DNA of 64,000 nucleotides from CAIOYC01 sp965277345. Its GTDB lineage: Bacteria > Pseudomonadota > Alphaproteobacteria > Caulobacterales > Caulobacteraceae. Below are positions 33,087-41,351 of this stretch, piece after piece. The notes under the pieces were generated by a model. It saw nothing but the letters and a program-made list of their open reading frames with translations, was not told the DNA's origin and made no database searches. The DNA lies in assembly GCA_965277345.1 (NCBI GenBank), contig CBDICI010000004.1, forward strand, positions 1,178,001 through 1,242,000. The letters run 5' to 3'. The translations under genes and the position numbers were made by a program. Each line of letters begins with the position of its first letter. Positions within the stretch are counted from its first letter, which is position 1.

Positions 33087-33947
33087 ATGATCCTCCGCCC
33101 TCGCCGCTCCGCCCTCTACATGCCAGCTTCCAACCAGAAGGCCGTCGACAAGGCGCGCACGCTGGACTGCGACGTGGTGATCCTCGACCTGGAGGACGCG
33201 GTGGCGCCCGAGGCCAAGGAGACCGCCCGCGCGCAGGCCGTGGCGGCGGTAAAGGCCGGCGGCTTCGGTCGGCGCGAGGTGGTGGTCCGCGTCAACGGCC
33301 TCGACACGCCCTGGGGCGCCGACGATCTTCGAGCCGTGGCCGAGGCCGGACCGGACGCGGTGCTGGTCCCCAAGATCAACGACGGCGCGGATGTGGCGCG
33401 CTATGACGGCCGGCTGTCGCACGCGCCGGAGAAGACGCGGTTGTGGACCATGATCGAGACCTGCCGCTGCCTGTTCCACCTGCACGACATCGGCGGCGCG
33501 GCCACCACCTCCCGCCTTGGCGCCTGGGTGATGGGGACCAACGACCTGGCCAAGGAGATGGGCGCCCGCCTGACCACGGCGCGCGAACCCTTCCTGGCGG
33601 CGCTGGGGCTGTCGGTCGCCGGGGCGCGGGCGCACGGCCTGGCCATCCTCGACGGCGTCTATAACGGCATCGACGATGCCGAGGGCTTCGAGCATCAGTG
33701 CCGACAGGGGCTGGAGTTCGGCTTCGACGGCAAGACCCTGATCCACCCCGGCCAGGTCGAGCCCTGCAACCGCGTGTTCAGCCCCTCGGACAGCGAAGTC
33801 GCCTTCGCCCGCGCGGTGATCGCCGCCTTCGCCCTGCCGGAGAACGCCGACAAGGGCGCCCTGCGCATCGAGGGCAGGATGGCCGAACGGCTGCACCTCG
33901 CCCAGGCCGAACGCCTCGTCGCCACAGCCGAAGCAGCCGCTTTGTAA
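33087..33947 (+). CDS. CitE-like CoA-ester lyase
   Basis: A 286-residue HpcH/HpaI-family lyase, CitE-like branch. It shows RRSALYMPASNQKAVDKA, VVILDLEDAVAPEAKE, VVVRVNGLDTPWGADDL, MIETCRCLFHLHDI, MGTNDLAKEMGAR and GKTLIHPGQVEPCNRVFSPS. It is the third HpcH/HpaI gene in the window, and the second CitE-like one. It lies 13 bases after thpR on the same strand. The substrate is not evident; citramalyl-CoA or a related beta-hydroxyacyl-CoA is plausible. It is the last gene before the peptide/amide catabolic island. Confidence 0.88.
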   Translation: MILRPRRSALYMPASNQKAVDKARTLDCDVVILDLEDAVAPEAKETARAQAVAAVKAGGFGRREVVVRVNGLDTPWGADDLRAVAEAGPDAVLVPKINDGADVARYDGRLSHAPEKTRLWTMIETCRCLFHLHDIGGAATTSRLGAWVMGTNDLAKEMGARLTTAREPFLAALGLSVAGARAHGLAILDGVYNGIDDAEGFEHQCRQGLEFGFDGKTLIHPGQVEPCNRVFSPSDSEVAFARAVIAAFALPENADKGALRIEGRMAERLHLAQAERLVATAEAAAL

Positions 33948-34013
33948 GCGCTGCGGCGGGCGATTGAATGCCCGACAGCCGCGAAATCCGGCTCGGCTTG
34001 CGTCTTTTCGAGA

Positions 34014-34027
34014 TTTGTGATCACAAA
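34014..34027. promoter_or_regulatory. Operator-like palindrome TTTGTGATCACAAA (site 1)
   Basis: A perfect 14-base palindrome ends 20 bases before the ATG of the kinase gene. The same core is found before the symporter gene and before the exported serine hydrolase gene. The pattern T-x-GT...AC-x-A fits operators of FCD-type GntR regulators, one of which is encoded two genes downstream. Confidence 0.7.
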
Positions 34028-34047
34028 CTCTTTCGACTGAGGCAATC

Positions 34048-35085
34048 ATGTTCGAGGGCGCGAGGGTGCTGGATCAGGTGGACGCGCGCGTCGGCGAGGC
34101 CGAGGCCGAGCGCCTTGCCGACACCGCGTTCGGGGTTCGCGGCCGTGCGACGCGGCTCGGCGGCGAGCGCGACCAGAACTTTCGGCTCCAGGCGGAGGAC
34201 GGCGCCTATCTTCTCAAGATAACCAGCTCCGCGGAAGAGCCGGTGGTCACCGATTTCCAGACCCGCGCGCTGCAACATGTGGCCGCCCGCGCTCCGCACC
34301 TGCCCGTACCCCGGCTGGTGAACGGCGTCGGCGGAGAGCCGTATGTCGTCTGGGAGCGGGCCGGATCGGCGCCCCGGCGCGTCCGTCTGCTGACCTACCT
34401 GCCTGGAACACCTCTTTCCCAGGCCATGGCGAGTGCAGGGATGCTCGGCAAAGTCGGTCGCGCCTTGGCCGGGCTCGATCTCGCGCTGGCGGACTTCACG
34501 CACGCGGCGGCGCATTACGCGTTGCTCTGGGATCTGCAGCATTCGGCGCGCCTGTTCGATCTGCTGCCGTCGGTCGGCGATCGGGAACACCGCCGCCTGG
34601 CCGAGTTCGGGTTGGAGCTGTTCCGGACGGTGGCGCACCGGCTTGCCCGCTGCCGGTCTCAGGTCATCCACAACGACCTCAACCCGCACAACGTATTGGT
34701 CGCGGAACGGCCTTCCCGAGTCACCGGCCTGATCGATCTCGGCGATGCGGTCTGGGCGCCCCTGGTCGGCGAGGTGGCCATCGCGGCGGCCTATCACCTC
34801 GATACAGGGGCCGATCCCCTGGCCCGGAGCCTCGCCCTCGTGCGCGGCTATCACGCGCGGCTGCCGCTTCAGGCCGCGGAAGTCGAACTGCTCTGTCCGC
34901 TCATCGCCACCCGCCTGGCCATGACCGTCGTCATTACGGCCTGGCGGGCCGCCAGGCATCCGGAGAACCGTGATTACATCGTGAGGAACCAGCCTGCCGC
35001 CCTGCGCGGCCTTGCGCGGCTCCAGAGCCTCGGCGAGGGCGCGACGGAACAGATGATCGAAGGCCTCCAAAAGGTGCGTCCGTGA
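34048..35085 (+). CDS. Hydroxylysine-kinase-like (APH fold) phosphotransferase
   Basis: A 345-residue aminoglycoside-phosphotransferase-fold kinase. The N-lobe has GERDQNFRLQAEDGAYLLKI, which resembles the DQNF...VLKI segment of hydroxylysine kinase. The catalytic loop is VIHNDLNPHNVLV, and the metal-binding motif is LIDLGDAV followed by a GEVAIAAAY helix, again as in that family. Animal hydroxylysine kinase phosphorylates 5-hydroxylysine; relatives may act on ethanolamine or other amino alcohols. The next gene, overlapping by 4 bases, encodes a phospho-lyase of the type that uses such products, which supports the assignment. Antibiotic resistance is an unlikely role. Confidence 0.78.
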   Translation: MFEGARVLDQVDARVGEAEAERLADTAFGVRGRATRLGGERDQNFRLQAEDGAYLLKITSSAEEPVVTDFQTRALQHVAARAPHLPVPRLVNGVGGEPYVVWERAGSAPRRVRLLTYLPGTPLSQAMASAGMLGKVGRALAGLDLALADFTHAAAHYALLWDLQHSARLFDLLPSVGDREHRRLAEFGLELFRTVAHRLARCRSQVIHNDLNPHNVLVAERPSRVTGLIDLGDAVWAPLVGEVAIAAAYHLDTGADPLARSLALVRGYHARLPLQAAEVELLCPLIATRLAMTVVITAWRAARHPENRDYIVRNQPAALRGLARLQSLGEGATEQMIEGLQKVRP

Positions 35086-36389
35086 CCATGATCAACGCCT
35101 TCGTCTCCGGGGAAGGCGGCGACCTTGCGCAGGGGGACGAGACCCTGCTTGCCCGGAGGGACAGGGCGCTCGGCCCCGCCTATCGCCTGTTCTACGAAAA
35201 GCCCGTGCATATCTTGCGCGGCGAGGGGGTCTGGCTCTATGACGCCCAAGGCCGGCGCTTCCTGGACGCCTACAACAACGTGGCCTCGCTCGGCCATTGC
35301 CGGACCGAGGTCGTGGAAGCGATCGCGCGTCAGGCGGCGATGCTCAACACCCATACGCGGTATCTGCACGAAGGCGTGGTCGCCTATGCCGAGGCGCTGC
35401 TGCGCGAGTTCCCGCCGGAGCTCGGCAACGTCATGTTCACCTGCACCGGCAGCGAGGCGAACGATCTGGCGCTGCGCATCGCGCGGACGGTGACGGGGGG
35501 CGTCGGCCTGATCGTGACCGCGTTCGCCTATCACGGCGTGACGTCGGCCATCGCGGCGGCTTCGCCGTCCCTCGGGCCGACCAACCGGCTCGGCGATGAG
35601 GTCTGGACCGTTCCGGCGCCGCGAAGCGCGCAAGCCCATGGCGACGTCGGGGACCAGTTCGCCGACGGGGTCGAACGCGCGCTGGCCGACATGCAGCGCA
35701 AGGGTGTCAGACCGGCGGCCCTGCTGGTGGACACGATCTTTTCCAGCGATGGCGTCTATGCCGATCCGCCGGGCTTTCTCCGCGCCGCAGTCGATCGGGT
35801 GAGGTCGGCCGGCGGTCTGTTCATCGCCGACGAAGTGCAGGCCGGCTTTGGCCGCACGGGTTCGGCGATGTGGGGATTTCAGCGCCACGGACTCGTCCCC
35901 GATCTGGTCACCCTGGGCAAGCCGATGGGCAACGGCCATCCGATCGCCGGCCTCGTGGCGCGGCGGGAACACACGGCCGCGTTCGGCGCCGCGGTGCGTT
36001 ACTTCAACACCTTTGGCGGAAACCCCGTCTCGTGCGCCGCCGGCATGGCGGTGCTCGACGTGATCAGGTCCGAACGGCTGTTAGAGAACAGCGCCGCGGT
36101 CGGTCGGGGCCTTCGCGCACGGCTTCGCGCGCTCGCCGACGTCCATCCGCAACTGGGCGAGGTTCGCGGCGACGGCCTTTTCGTCGGCGTCGATCTGGTC
36201 GCGGAGGGGACCCCGGCGCCGGAACGGGCCCTTGCCGTGGTCAATCGTATGCGCGAGCTCGGCGTGCTGGTCAGCGCCACCGGGCCGCGCGGCGGCACGC
36301 TCAAGATTCGGCCGCCGCTCGTCTTTAGCGACGAACACGTGGATATTCTTATCGACGCCCTGGACGAAGCGCTTGAGTCGGAACGATAG
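35082..36389 (+). CDS. AGXT2L-type PLP phospho-lyase (class III aminotransferase fold)
   Basis: A 435-residue class III PLP enzyme. Among class III proteins it matches the AGXT2L1/AGXT2L2 branch: YNNVASLGHCRTEVVEAI, LNTHTRYLHEGVVAYAEAL, CTGSEANDLALRIAR, FIADEVQAGFGRTG, TLGKPMGNGHPIAG (PLP Lys280) and YFNTFGGNPVSCA. Those enzymes do not transaminate: they eliminate ammonia and phosphate from phosphoethanolamine or 5-phosphohydroxylysine, yielding an aldehyde. Together with the upstream kinase it forms a two-step amino-alcohol degradation module. The GTG start overlaps the kinase stop; an ATG 6 bases later is also possible. The physiological substrate is unknown. Confidence 0.82.
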   Translation: MTMINAFVSGEGGDLAQGDETLLARRDRALGPAYRLFYEKPVHILRGEGVWLYDAQGRRFLDAYNNVASLGHCRTEVVEAIARQAAMLNTHTRYLHEGVVAYAEALLREFPPELGNVMFTCTGSEANDLALRIARTVTGGVGLIVTAFAYHGVTSAIAAASPSLGPTNRLGDEVWTVPAPRSAQAHGDVGDQFADGVERALADMQRKGVRPAALLVDTIFSSDGVYADPPGFLRAAVDRVRSAGGLFIADEVQAGFGRTGSAMWGFQRHGLVPDLVTLGKPMGNGHPIAGLVARREHTAAFGAAVRYFNTFGGNPVSCAAGMAVLDVIRSERLLENSAAVGRGLRARLRALADVHPQLGEVRGDGLFVGVDLVAEGTPAPERALAVVNRMRELGVLVSATGPRGGTLKIRPPLVFSDEHVDILIDALDEALESER

Positions 36390-36398
36390 GATGGCGAG

Positions 36399-37097
36399 AT
36401 GCCCGTGAAGCTGGCGATGCCGACGCCGGCCATGGCGGCTTTCGACCGGCTCGATCGCGCGACCCTGCAGACGCAGGCCTATCAGCAACTGCGCAAGGCG
36501 GTAATGGGCGGCGCCTTCTCCCCGGGCGCCGTCATCACCATCCGGGCCGCCGCGGAGGCGCTCGGCGTCAGCCCCATGCCGGTGCGGGCCGCCCTGCAGC
36601 GCCTGGAGGCGGAAGGCGCGCTGGTAGCGCGCGGCAGCAAGCGAACGCTCGGCATTCCCGATCTTGCCGTGGAGGAATACCGGCAGCTCCGCGACATCCG
36701 CATCGCGCTCGAAGGCCTGGCGGCCGAACGGGCGGCCGAACATATCCGGCCGGACGAGCTGGCGGGGATCGAGCGGAATTGCCAAGCCATGCAGACCGCC
36801 GCCGATGGGGGCGATCTCGACGGCTATGTGCGCGCCAACTGGGCCTTCCACCTGTCGATCTATCGCGCCAGCCGGATGGAGACCCTGGTCAGCCTGATCG
36901 AGAGTCTGTGGCTGCGGGTCGGACCCTATGTCAAGTTCATGATGCCCGATCAGCGGAGCCTGGCCGCCTCGATGCCGGATCACTGGAGCGCCTTCAGGGC
37001 CATCGAGCGGAGGGACGGGGCCGGGGCCCGCAAGGCGATCGTGGACGACATCGGCCACTCGGCGGTGACCCTTATCAAAATGCTAGCGGACCAATAG
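36399..37097 (+). CDS. GntR-family (FCD type) transcriptional regulator
   Basis: A 232-residue regulator. The N-terminal winged helix-turn-helix (about residues 22-85) has LRKAVMGGAFSPGAVITIRAAAEALGVSPMPVRAALQRLEAEG spread across it. The C-terminal helical FCD ligand domain follows, with Asp/His metal-site candidates in RDIRIALE, NWAFHLSIY and SMPDHWSAF. It follows the phospho-lyase by 9 bases. Three TGTGATCAC-type palindromes placed just upstream of genes in this island are good candidates for its operators. It probably represses in the absence of the island's substrate, sensed by the FCD domain. Confidence 0.9.
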   Translation: MPVKLAMPTPAMAAFDRLDRATLQTQAYQQLRKAVMGGAFSPGAVITIRAAAEALGVSPMPVRAALQRLEAEGALVARGSKRTLGIPDLAVEEYRQLRDIRIALEGLAAERAAEHIRPDELAGIERNCQAMQTAADGGDLDGYVRANWAFHLSIYRASRMETLVSLIESLWLRVGPYVKFMMPDQRSLAASMPDHWSAFRAIERRDGAGARKAIVDDIGHSAVTLIKMLADQ

Positions 37098-37141
37098 GGC
37101 GCCCGATGGCAGGCCTTGCGCAGGATCGAAACGCAGGCAAG

Positions 37142-37155
37142 ATTGTGATCACATA
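37142..37155. promoter_or_regulatory. Operator-like palindrome ATTGTGATCACATA (site 2)
   Basis: The 10-base core TGTGATCACA (37144-37153) is perfect. The 14-base window ends exactly 20 bases before the symporter GTG, the same distance as site 1 from the kinase ATG. It suggests a separate promoter for the symporter and C45 genes under the same regulator. Confidence 0.65.
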
Positions 37156-37175
37156 TCGCAACATGAGACCTGCTC

Positions 37176-38627
37176 GTGACCGCCCTCGCCAGTCTCAAGC
37201 CGCCGCCGCTGACGCTCTGGACCAAGGCCGTTTATGGCGTGGGCAGCATGGCCGAGAGCATCGCGCTCTACACCATCGCCACCTTCGCCCTCTTGTTCTA
37301 CAATCAGGTTCTGGGCGCACCGGCGCAGCTCGTCGGACTCGCCCTGTCGGCCGGTCTGCTGTTCGACGGCCTGACGGACCCCTTGATCGGGTCCCTCTCC
37401 GATCGCACCCGATCGAGACTGGGCCGGCGCCACCCCTACATGTTCGCGGCGCCGGTCCCCATCGCCCTCTGCTTCTTCGCCATCTTCAATCCGCCGAAGC
37501 TCGGACCAGCCGGGCTTTCAGCGTGGTGCGCCGTGTTCGTCGTGCTGATGCGCCAGAGCATGACTTTTTTCCACACCCCGCACCTCGCCCTTGGGGGAGA
37601 GCTTTCGTCCGACTACACGGAGCGGTCGCGGGTGATGGCCTGGAATACCTTCTTCACCTGGGCGGGCGGCGCGCTGGCCTGGTGGCTGGCGCTCGCCGTA
37701 TTCTTTCCGGCCACGCCTCGTTATGCGAGCGGGGTGCTGAACCCGGCGCCCTGGCCCCGCTACGCGGCCACGATGGCGCTGACCCTCGTCGCGGTCCTGT
37801 TCGCCTCCGCGTGGTTCACCAGGGACCGCATTCCCTATCTGCCCAAGGCTAGGGCGGACGCCCCGCGCTTCAGCCTGCGGGAGTTCGCCAGGGACGTGGG
37901 CCGCGCCTTCCAAAACGTCAACTATGTGTGGCTGCTGGCGGCCTATTTCTTCCTCGCGATGATGAACGGCGTGCGCGAGGCGCTGACACTCTATGTCGGC
38001 GCCTTCTACTGGCGGCTTTCCAGCGCCCAGCTCAGCTGGTTCGTGCTGGGCAGTCTCGCCGGCTATCTGTTCGGCTTCGCCGGGTCGGCCTGGATGCATC
38101 GCGTCTTCGACAAGAAGCCGACCATTATCCTCTCGGCCACCGCCTATGCCCTCGGACCATCGGTCCCGATCGGGCTCGGCCTCATGGGCCTGCTCACCCC
38201 GCAGACACCGCACCTCACCGTGATCCTCGTTACGCTGAACATCCTGCTGCACGGCCCGGTGAGCGTCCTCACCATCAGCGTGATGTCGGCGCTCGCCGAC
38301 ATTGCCGACGAGAACGAGGTGAAGTTCGGGCTCCGCCAGGAGGGTGTCCTGTATTCGACACGCGCCCTGTTCGCCAAGGTGGATCAGGCGGTGGGCGCGG
38401 CGATGGCGGGGACGGTCCTCACCCTGATCGCCTTCCCGATCAAGGCGACGCCGGGCCGGGTTCCCCAGCCGATGCTGGACAAGCTGGCCATCGCCTATGG
38501 GCTTGCCGCCATTCCGGGCCTGATCGCTGTCGCCTTTTACGCGCGCTACAGGATCACCCGGCACAGCTATGATCTCACCCGCGCGGCCATCGACAACGCG
38601 CATGACGCCGAGAGGAGGCCGGCATGA
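37176..38627 (+). CDS. GPH-family (MFS) cation symporter
   Basis: A 483-residue integral membrane protein with about 12 helices. The DPLIGSLSDRTRSRLGRRHPYM loop between helices 2 and 3 is the signature of the glycoside-pentoside-hexuronide (MFS_2) group. A second-half loop with NEVKFGLRQEGVLYS is also typical. Members import sugars and other small molecules with a cation. Its substrate is unknown; the context suggests an amide, amino alcohol or peptide-derived product. The start is GTG, with a GntR-type palindrome 20 bases upstream, and the C45 gene overlaps its end by 4 bases. Confidence 0.87.
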   Translation: MTALASLKPPPLTLWTKAVYGVGSMAESIALYTIATFALLFYNQVLGAPAQLVGLALSAGLLFDGLTDPLIGSLSDRTRSRLGRRHPYMFAAPVPIALCFFAIFNPPKLGPAGLSAWCAVFVVLMRQSMTFFHTPHLALGGELSSDYTERSRVMAWNTFFTWAGGALAWWLALAVFFPATPRYASGVLNPAPWPRYAATMALTLVAVLFASAWFTRDRIPYLPKARADAPRFSLREFARDVGRAFQNVNYVWLLAAYFFLAMMNGVREALTLYVGAFYWRLSSAQLSWFVLGSLAGYLFGFAGSAWMHRVFDKKPTIILSATAYALGPSVPIGLGLMGLLTPQTPHLTVILVTLNILLHGPVSVLTISVMSALADIADENEVKFGLRQEGVLYSTRALFAKVDQAVGAAMAGTVLTLIAFPIKATPGRVPQPMLDKLAIAYGLAAIPGLIAVAFYARYRITRHSYDLTRAAIDNAHDAERRPA

Positions 38628-39754
38628 GCGGCATATTGAACCCAGGGGTCGGCCGGGGCGTACGCGCCATCGCCACGACCCGCGTCAGCGGGGAGCCGCG
38701 CGCCCGCGGTCGCGCCTATGGCGAATTGCTCGCGGCGCAGGTGCGCGCCCACATCGCCGCCTGGCTCCTGTCGCTTGAACGGGCCGGGCTCGGCGACCCG
38801 CGCGGCTACATCGGGGACATGTTGCGCGAGACCGATTTCACGACCGCGATCCGCCAGTATGCGCCAGACCTGCTCGAGGAGGTCGCCGGGATCGCGCAAG
38901 GAGCCGAAGTCGAACCCGACCTCGTCTATGCCCTGCAACTGATGGACGAGGAGTGGTTCCATCGGGGGCGGCGCGGCAGCGCGGCGCGGCTGGAGAAGTG
39001 TTCCAGCGTCGCCATCGTGGCCGATGGCGGTCCGACATGGATCGGCCAGAACATGGACCTCGGCGCCTATACCGACGGCTATCAGGCCCTGCTCGGCGTA
39101 GAAGCGCACGGCGATACGCCGGGTGTGCTGGTGTTCACCACCGCGGGCATGATCGGGTTGATGGGTGTCAACGACGCCGGCGTCGGGGTGTGTGTCAACT
39201 CGCTTCCCCAGCTTCCCGCCGCCCCCGAGGGGGTCCCGGTGGCGTTCGTCATCCGCCGCCTTCTCCAGACCCGGAGCGTGTCCGAAGCCGCGGCCCTGGT
39301 GCAGCGGATGCCGCACGCCACGAACCAGCACTACGTGATCGCCGAGCCCGGCGCCGTCCGCTCGTTCGAGGCGTCGGCAACCGGCGTGGTGGAATATCGT
39401 GCGCCCGATCCGTCACGGGTCCTGCATACCAACCATCCGCTTGGCGAGCGCCAGGGCGAGCCAGAGGCGCCGGAGGAACGGACCAACTCCGTGGCGCGCC
39501 TGACCTCGCTGGTGAACCGTCTTGGCGACGGATGCCCCGGGATCGAAGACATCCAGGCCGCGCTCTCGTCTCGCGACGACCCACAAAACCCGGTGTGCCG
39601 CATTCCGGACGGCGAGGCAGGACGCATCGGCTTCACCACCGGCTCGATGATCTCCGCCCTCGACCATCGCGAGATCGACTCGTGGGTGAGCCCGGGACCG
39701 CCCAGCGAGCGGGGCTATACCCGGTTCAGGACACCGGTCGCGTCCCCGGCGTGA
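38624..39754 (+). CDS. C45-family Ntn acyltransferase/amidohydrolase
   Basis: A 376-residue protein of peptidase family C45 (acyl-CoA:6-aminopenicillanic acid acyltransferase-like). Such proteins self-cleave so that a Cys becomes the N-terminal nucleophile. Here it is Cys126 in LEKCSSVAI, followed by WIGQNMDLGAYTDGYQALL, GLMGVNDAGVGVCVNSL and a later TNHPLG, all typical of the fold. The residue before the cleavage point is Lys, whereas Gly is more usual. No signal peptide is seen, so it should work in the cytoplasm on an N-acyl amide. It overlaps the symporter gene by 4 bases and convergently overlaps the end of the ABC substrate-binding gene by 29 bases. Confidence 0.85.
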   Translation: MSGILNPGVGRGVRAIATTRVSGEPRARGRAYGELLAAQVRAHIAAWLLSLERAGLGDPRGYIGDMLRETDFTTAIRQYAPDLLEEVAGIAQGAEVEPDLVYALQLMDEEWFHRGRRGSAARLEKCSSVAIVADGGPTWIGQNMDLGAYTDGYQALLGVEAHGDTPGVLVFTTAGMIGLMGVNDAGVGVCVNSLPQLPAAPEGVPVAFVIRRLLQTRSVSEAAALVQRMPHATNQHYVIAEPGAVRSFEASATGVVEYRAPDPSRVLHTNHPLGERQGEPEAPEERTNSVARLTSLVNRLGDGCPGIEDIQAALSSRDDPQNPVCRIPDGEAGRIGFTTGSMISALDHREIDSWVSPGPPSERGYTRFRTPVASPA

Positions 39755-41351
39755 CGCTCGCGGGTGCGCGCCGACAGAGCCACCGCATCGGATGCACGTC
39801 GTTCACATTGGCGAACCAGCCGGTAATCGCCGGGTTGACGAGGTTCAGGCTCGGATTGACGTAAAGCGGCGCAACGGGCGCGTCGACGAGCATCAGCCGC
39901 TCGGCCGCCTGCAACAGGCGCAGGCGCCGATCGTGGTCGATCTCCTGCTGCGCCCGGTCGAGCAGACGGTCGTAGGCTGGACTGGCGTAGCCGCCATAGT
40001 TCACCGCGCCGCGATCGCTGCGCAGCGAGTCGAGGAAGTTCTGCGGGTCCGGATAATCGGCGATGTAGTCGGTGAAGCCGACCTTGAAGTCGCCGCGCTG
40101 CAGGTCGTTGAAGTAGACGGCCACGTCCTCGCTTGCCAGGCTGGTCTGCACGCCAATATCGCGCCAGTCCGATTGGATCGCGACGAAGATGCCGCGGCCG
40201 GTGGCCGGCGTCTTCATCTCGAACCGCAGCGGATGGCCGGGTCCATAGCCCGCCCGGGCGAGCAGTTGGCGCGCGCGCGCCTGGCGCGCGGCCAGCGGCT
40301 CGGCGGCCCAGTCCGGAGCGGCCGGCAACCCCCCTACGGACGGCGGCGACAGCGCCGCCGTCGGCTCCTGGCCCCCGCCGAGCAGGCGAAGCGCGATGAA
40401 CTCCCGATCGATCGCCATGGCCAGCGCCTGGCGCACGCGGATGTCGCCAAACATGCGATCCTTCAGGTTGAAGACCAGATAGTTCATGTCCGTCCAGGGG
40501 GCGATGTGGACGTATCCCGCCATGCCGCCGTCGCGCCTCAGATAGGGGAGGCGCGTCGAATCGATCGGGAAGTTCATGTCGAGTTCGCCGCGCTTGACGC
40601 GGCGTTCGGCGGAAATGATGTCCGAGGTCGGAAAGTATTCAACCCTGTCCACGCACACGTTCCGGGCGTCGTAGAAGCGAGCGTTCTTCTCCAGCACGAT
40701 ACGGTCGCCGAGCCGCCAGGACACCAGCCGGTACGGACCGTTGGAGACATAGCGGCCGGGCAGGGTCCACTTGTCGCCCCACCGCCGCACCGCGTGGGCC
40801 GGGACGGGCAGCACCCCGTAGTGCGCCAGCAGCATTGGCAGGTAGGGCGTCGGATGCCAGAGGCGGATCTCCACCGTGTGCGGGTCCGGCGCGCGAATGC
40901 CCAGCGCCTCCGGCGGCGCCCGGCCACGGTTCACCGCCTCGGCGTTCACCAGGGGGAAGGCGAGAACGGCATAGGCCGCGCCGGTGGCGGGAGCGACCAG
41001 CCGCCGCAGCGAGAAGACGAAGTCCTCCGCGGTGACCGGCGCCCCGTCGGACCATTCCGCCTGGCGCAGCCGGAAGGTCCAGACCAGACCGTCCGGGCTG
41101 ACCGTCCAACTCTCCGCCATGCCCGGAACCGCCTCGCCCCGCGCGTCGAAGGTGGTGAGCCCGACCAGCAGGTCGTCGAGGATGGTCTGCTCCTGCTTGA
41201 TCCAGCTATGCGCCGGGTCGAGCGTGCCCGGGTCCGCCAGATTGCCGGCGCGAAGGCAGACCTTGCTCCGCGGGCACTGCAGGTCGCTCGGCGGCCGGCA
41301 CCCGGCCAATAGCGCCAGTCCGGCGATCAGGGCCAGGATCGCGCCCCTCAT
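39726..41351 (-). CDS. Peptide ABC transporter substrate-binding lipoprotein (DppA/OppA type)
   Basis: A 541-residue family 5 solute-binding protein. The signal sequence ends in a lipobox, Leu-Leu-Ala-Gly-Cys at about residues 14-18, so it is a lipoprotein facing the periplasm. Family features include LDPAHSWIKQEQTILDDLLVGLT, VSPDGLVWTFRLRQAEWSDGAPVTAEDFVFSLRR (across about 75-108), YVSNGPYRLVSW, and DIRVRQALAMAIDREFI. These proteins bind oligopeptides or similar ligands. It is the last gene of the ABC operon, and its ATG overlaps the permease stop by 4 bases. The start at 41351 is fixed by the lipobox. Confidence 0.92.
   Translation of the reverse strand: MRGAILALIAGLALLAGCRPPSDLQCPRSKVCLRAGNLADPGTLDPAHSWIKQEQTILDDLLVGLTTFDARGEAVPGMAESWTVSPDGLVWTFRLRQAEWSDGAPVTAEDFVFSLRRLVAPATGAAYAVLAFPLVNAEAVNRGRAPPEALGIRAPDPHTVEIRLWHPTPYLPMLLAHYGVLPVPAHAVRRWGDKWTLPGRYVSNGPYRLVSWRLGDRIVLEKNARFYDARNVCVDRVEYFPTSDIISAERRVKRGELDMNFPIDSTRLPYLRRDGGMAGYVHIAPWTDMNYLVFNLKDRMFGDIRVRQALAMAIDREFIALRLLGGGQEPTAALSPPSVGGLPAAPDWAAEPLAARQARARQLLARAGYGPGHPLRFEMKTPATGRGIFVAIQSDWRDIGVQTSLASEDVAVYFNDLQRGDFKVGFTDYIADYPDPQNFLDSLRSDRGAVNYGGYASPAYDRLLDRAQQEIDHDRRLRLLQAAERLMLVDAPVAPLYVNPSLNLVNPAITGWFANVNDVHPMRWLCRRAPASVTPGTRPVS

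Noticed and set aside
34014..34027. CRP/FNR-type binding site
   Set aside because: CRP sites need TGTGA and TCACA separated by six bases. Here the halves are directly joined, which fits GntR-type operators.
34048..35085. Aminoglycoside resistance phosphotransferase
   Set aside because: The fold is shared, but the motifs fit hydroxylysine-kinase-like proteins and the partner gene is a phospho-lyase.
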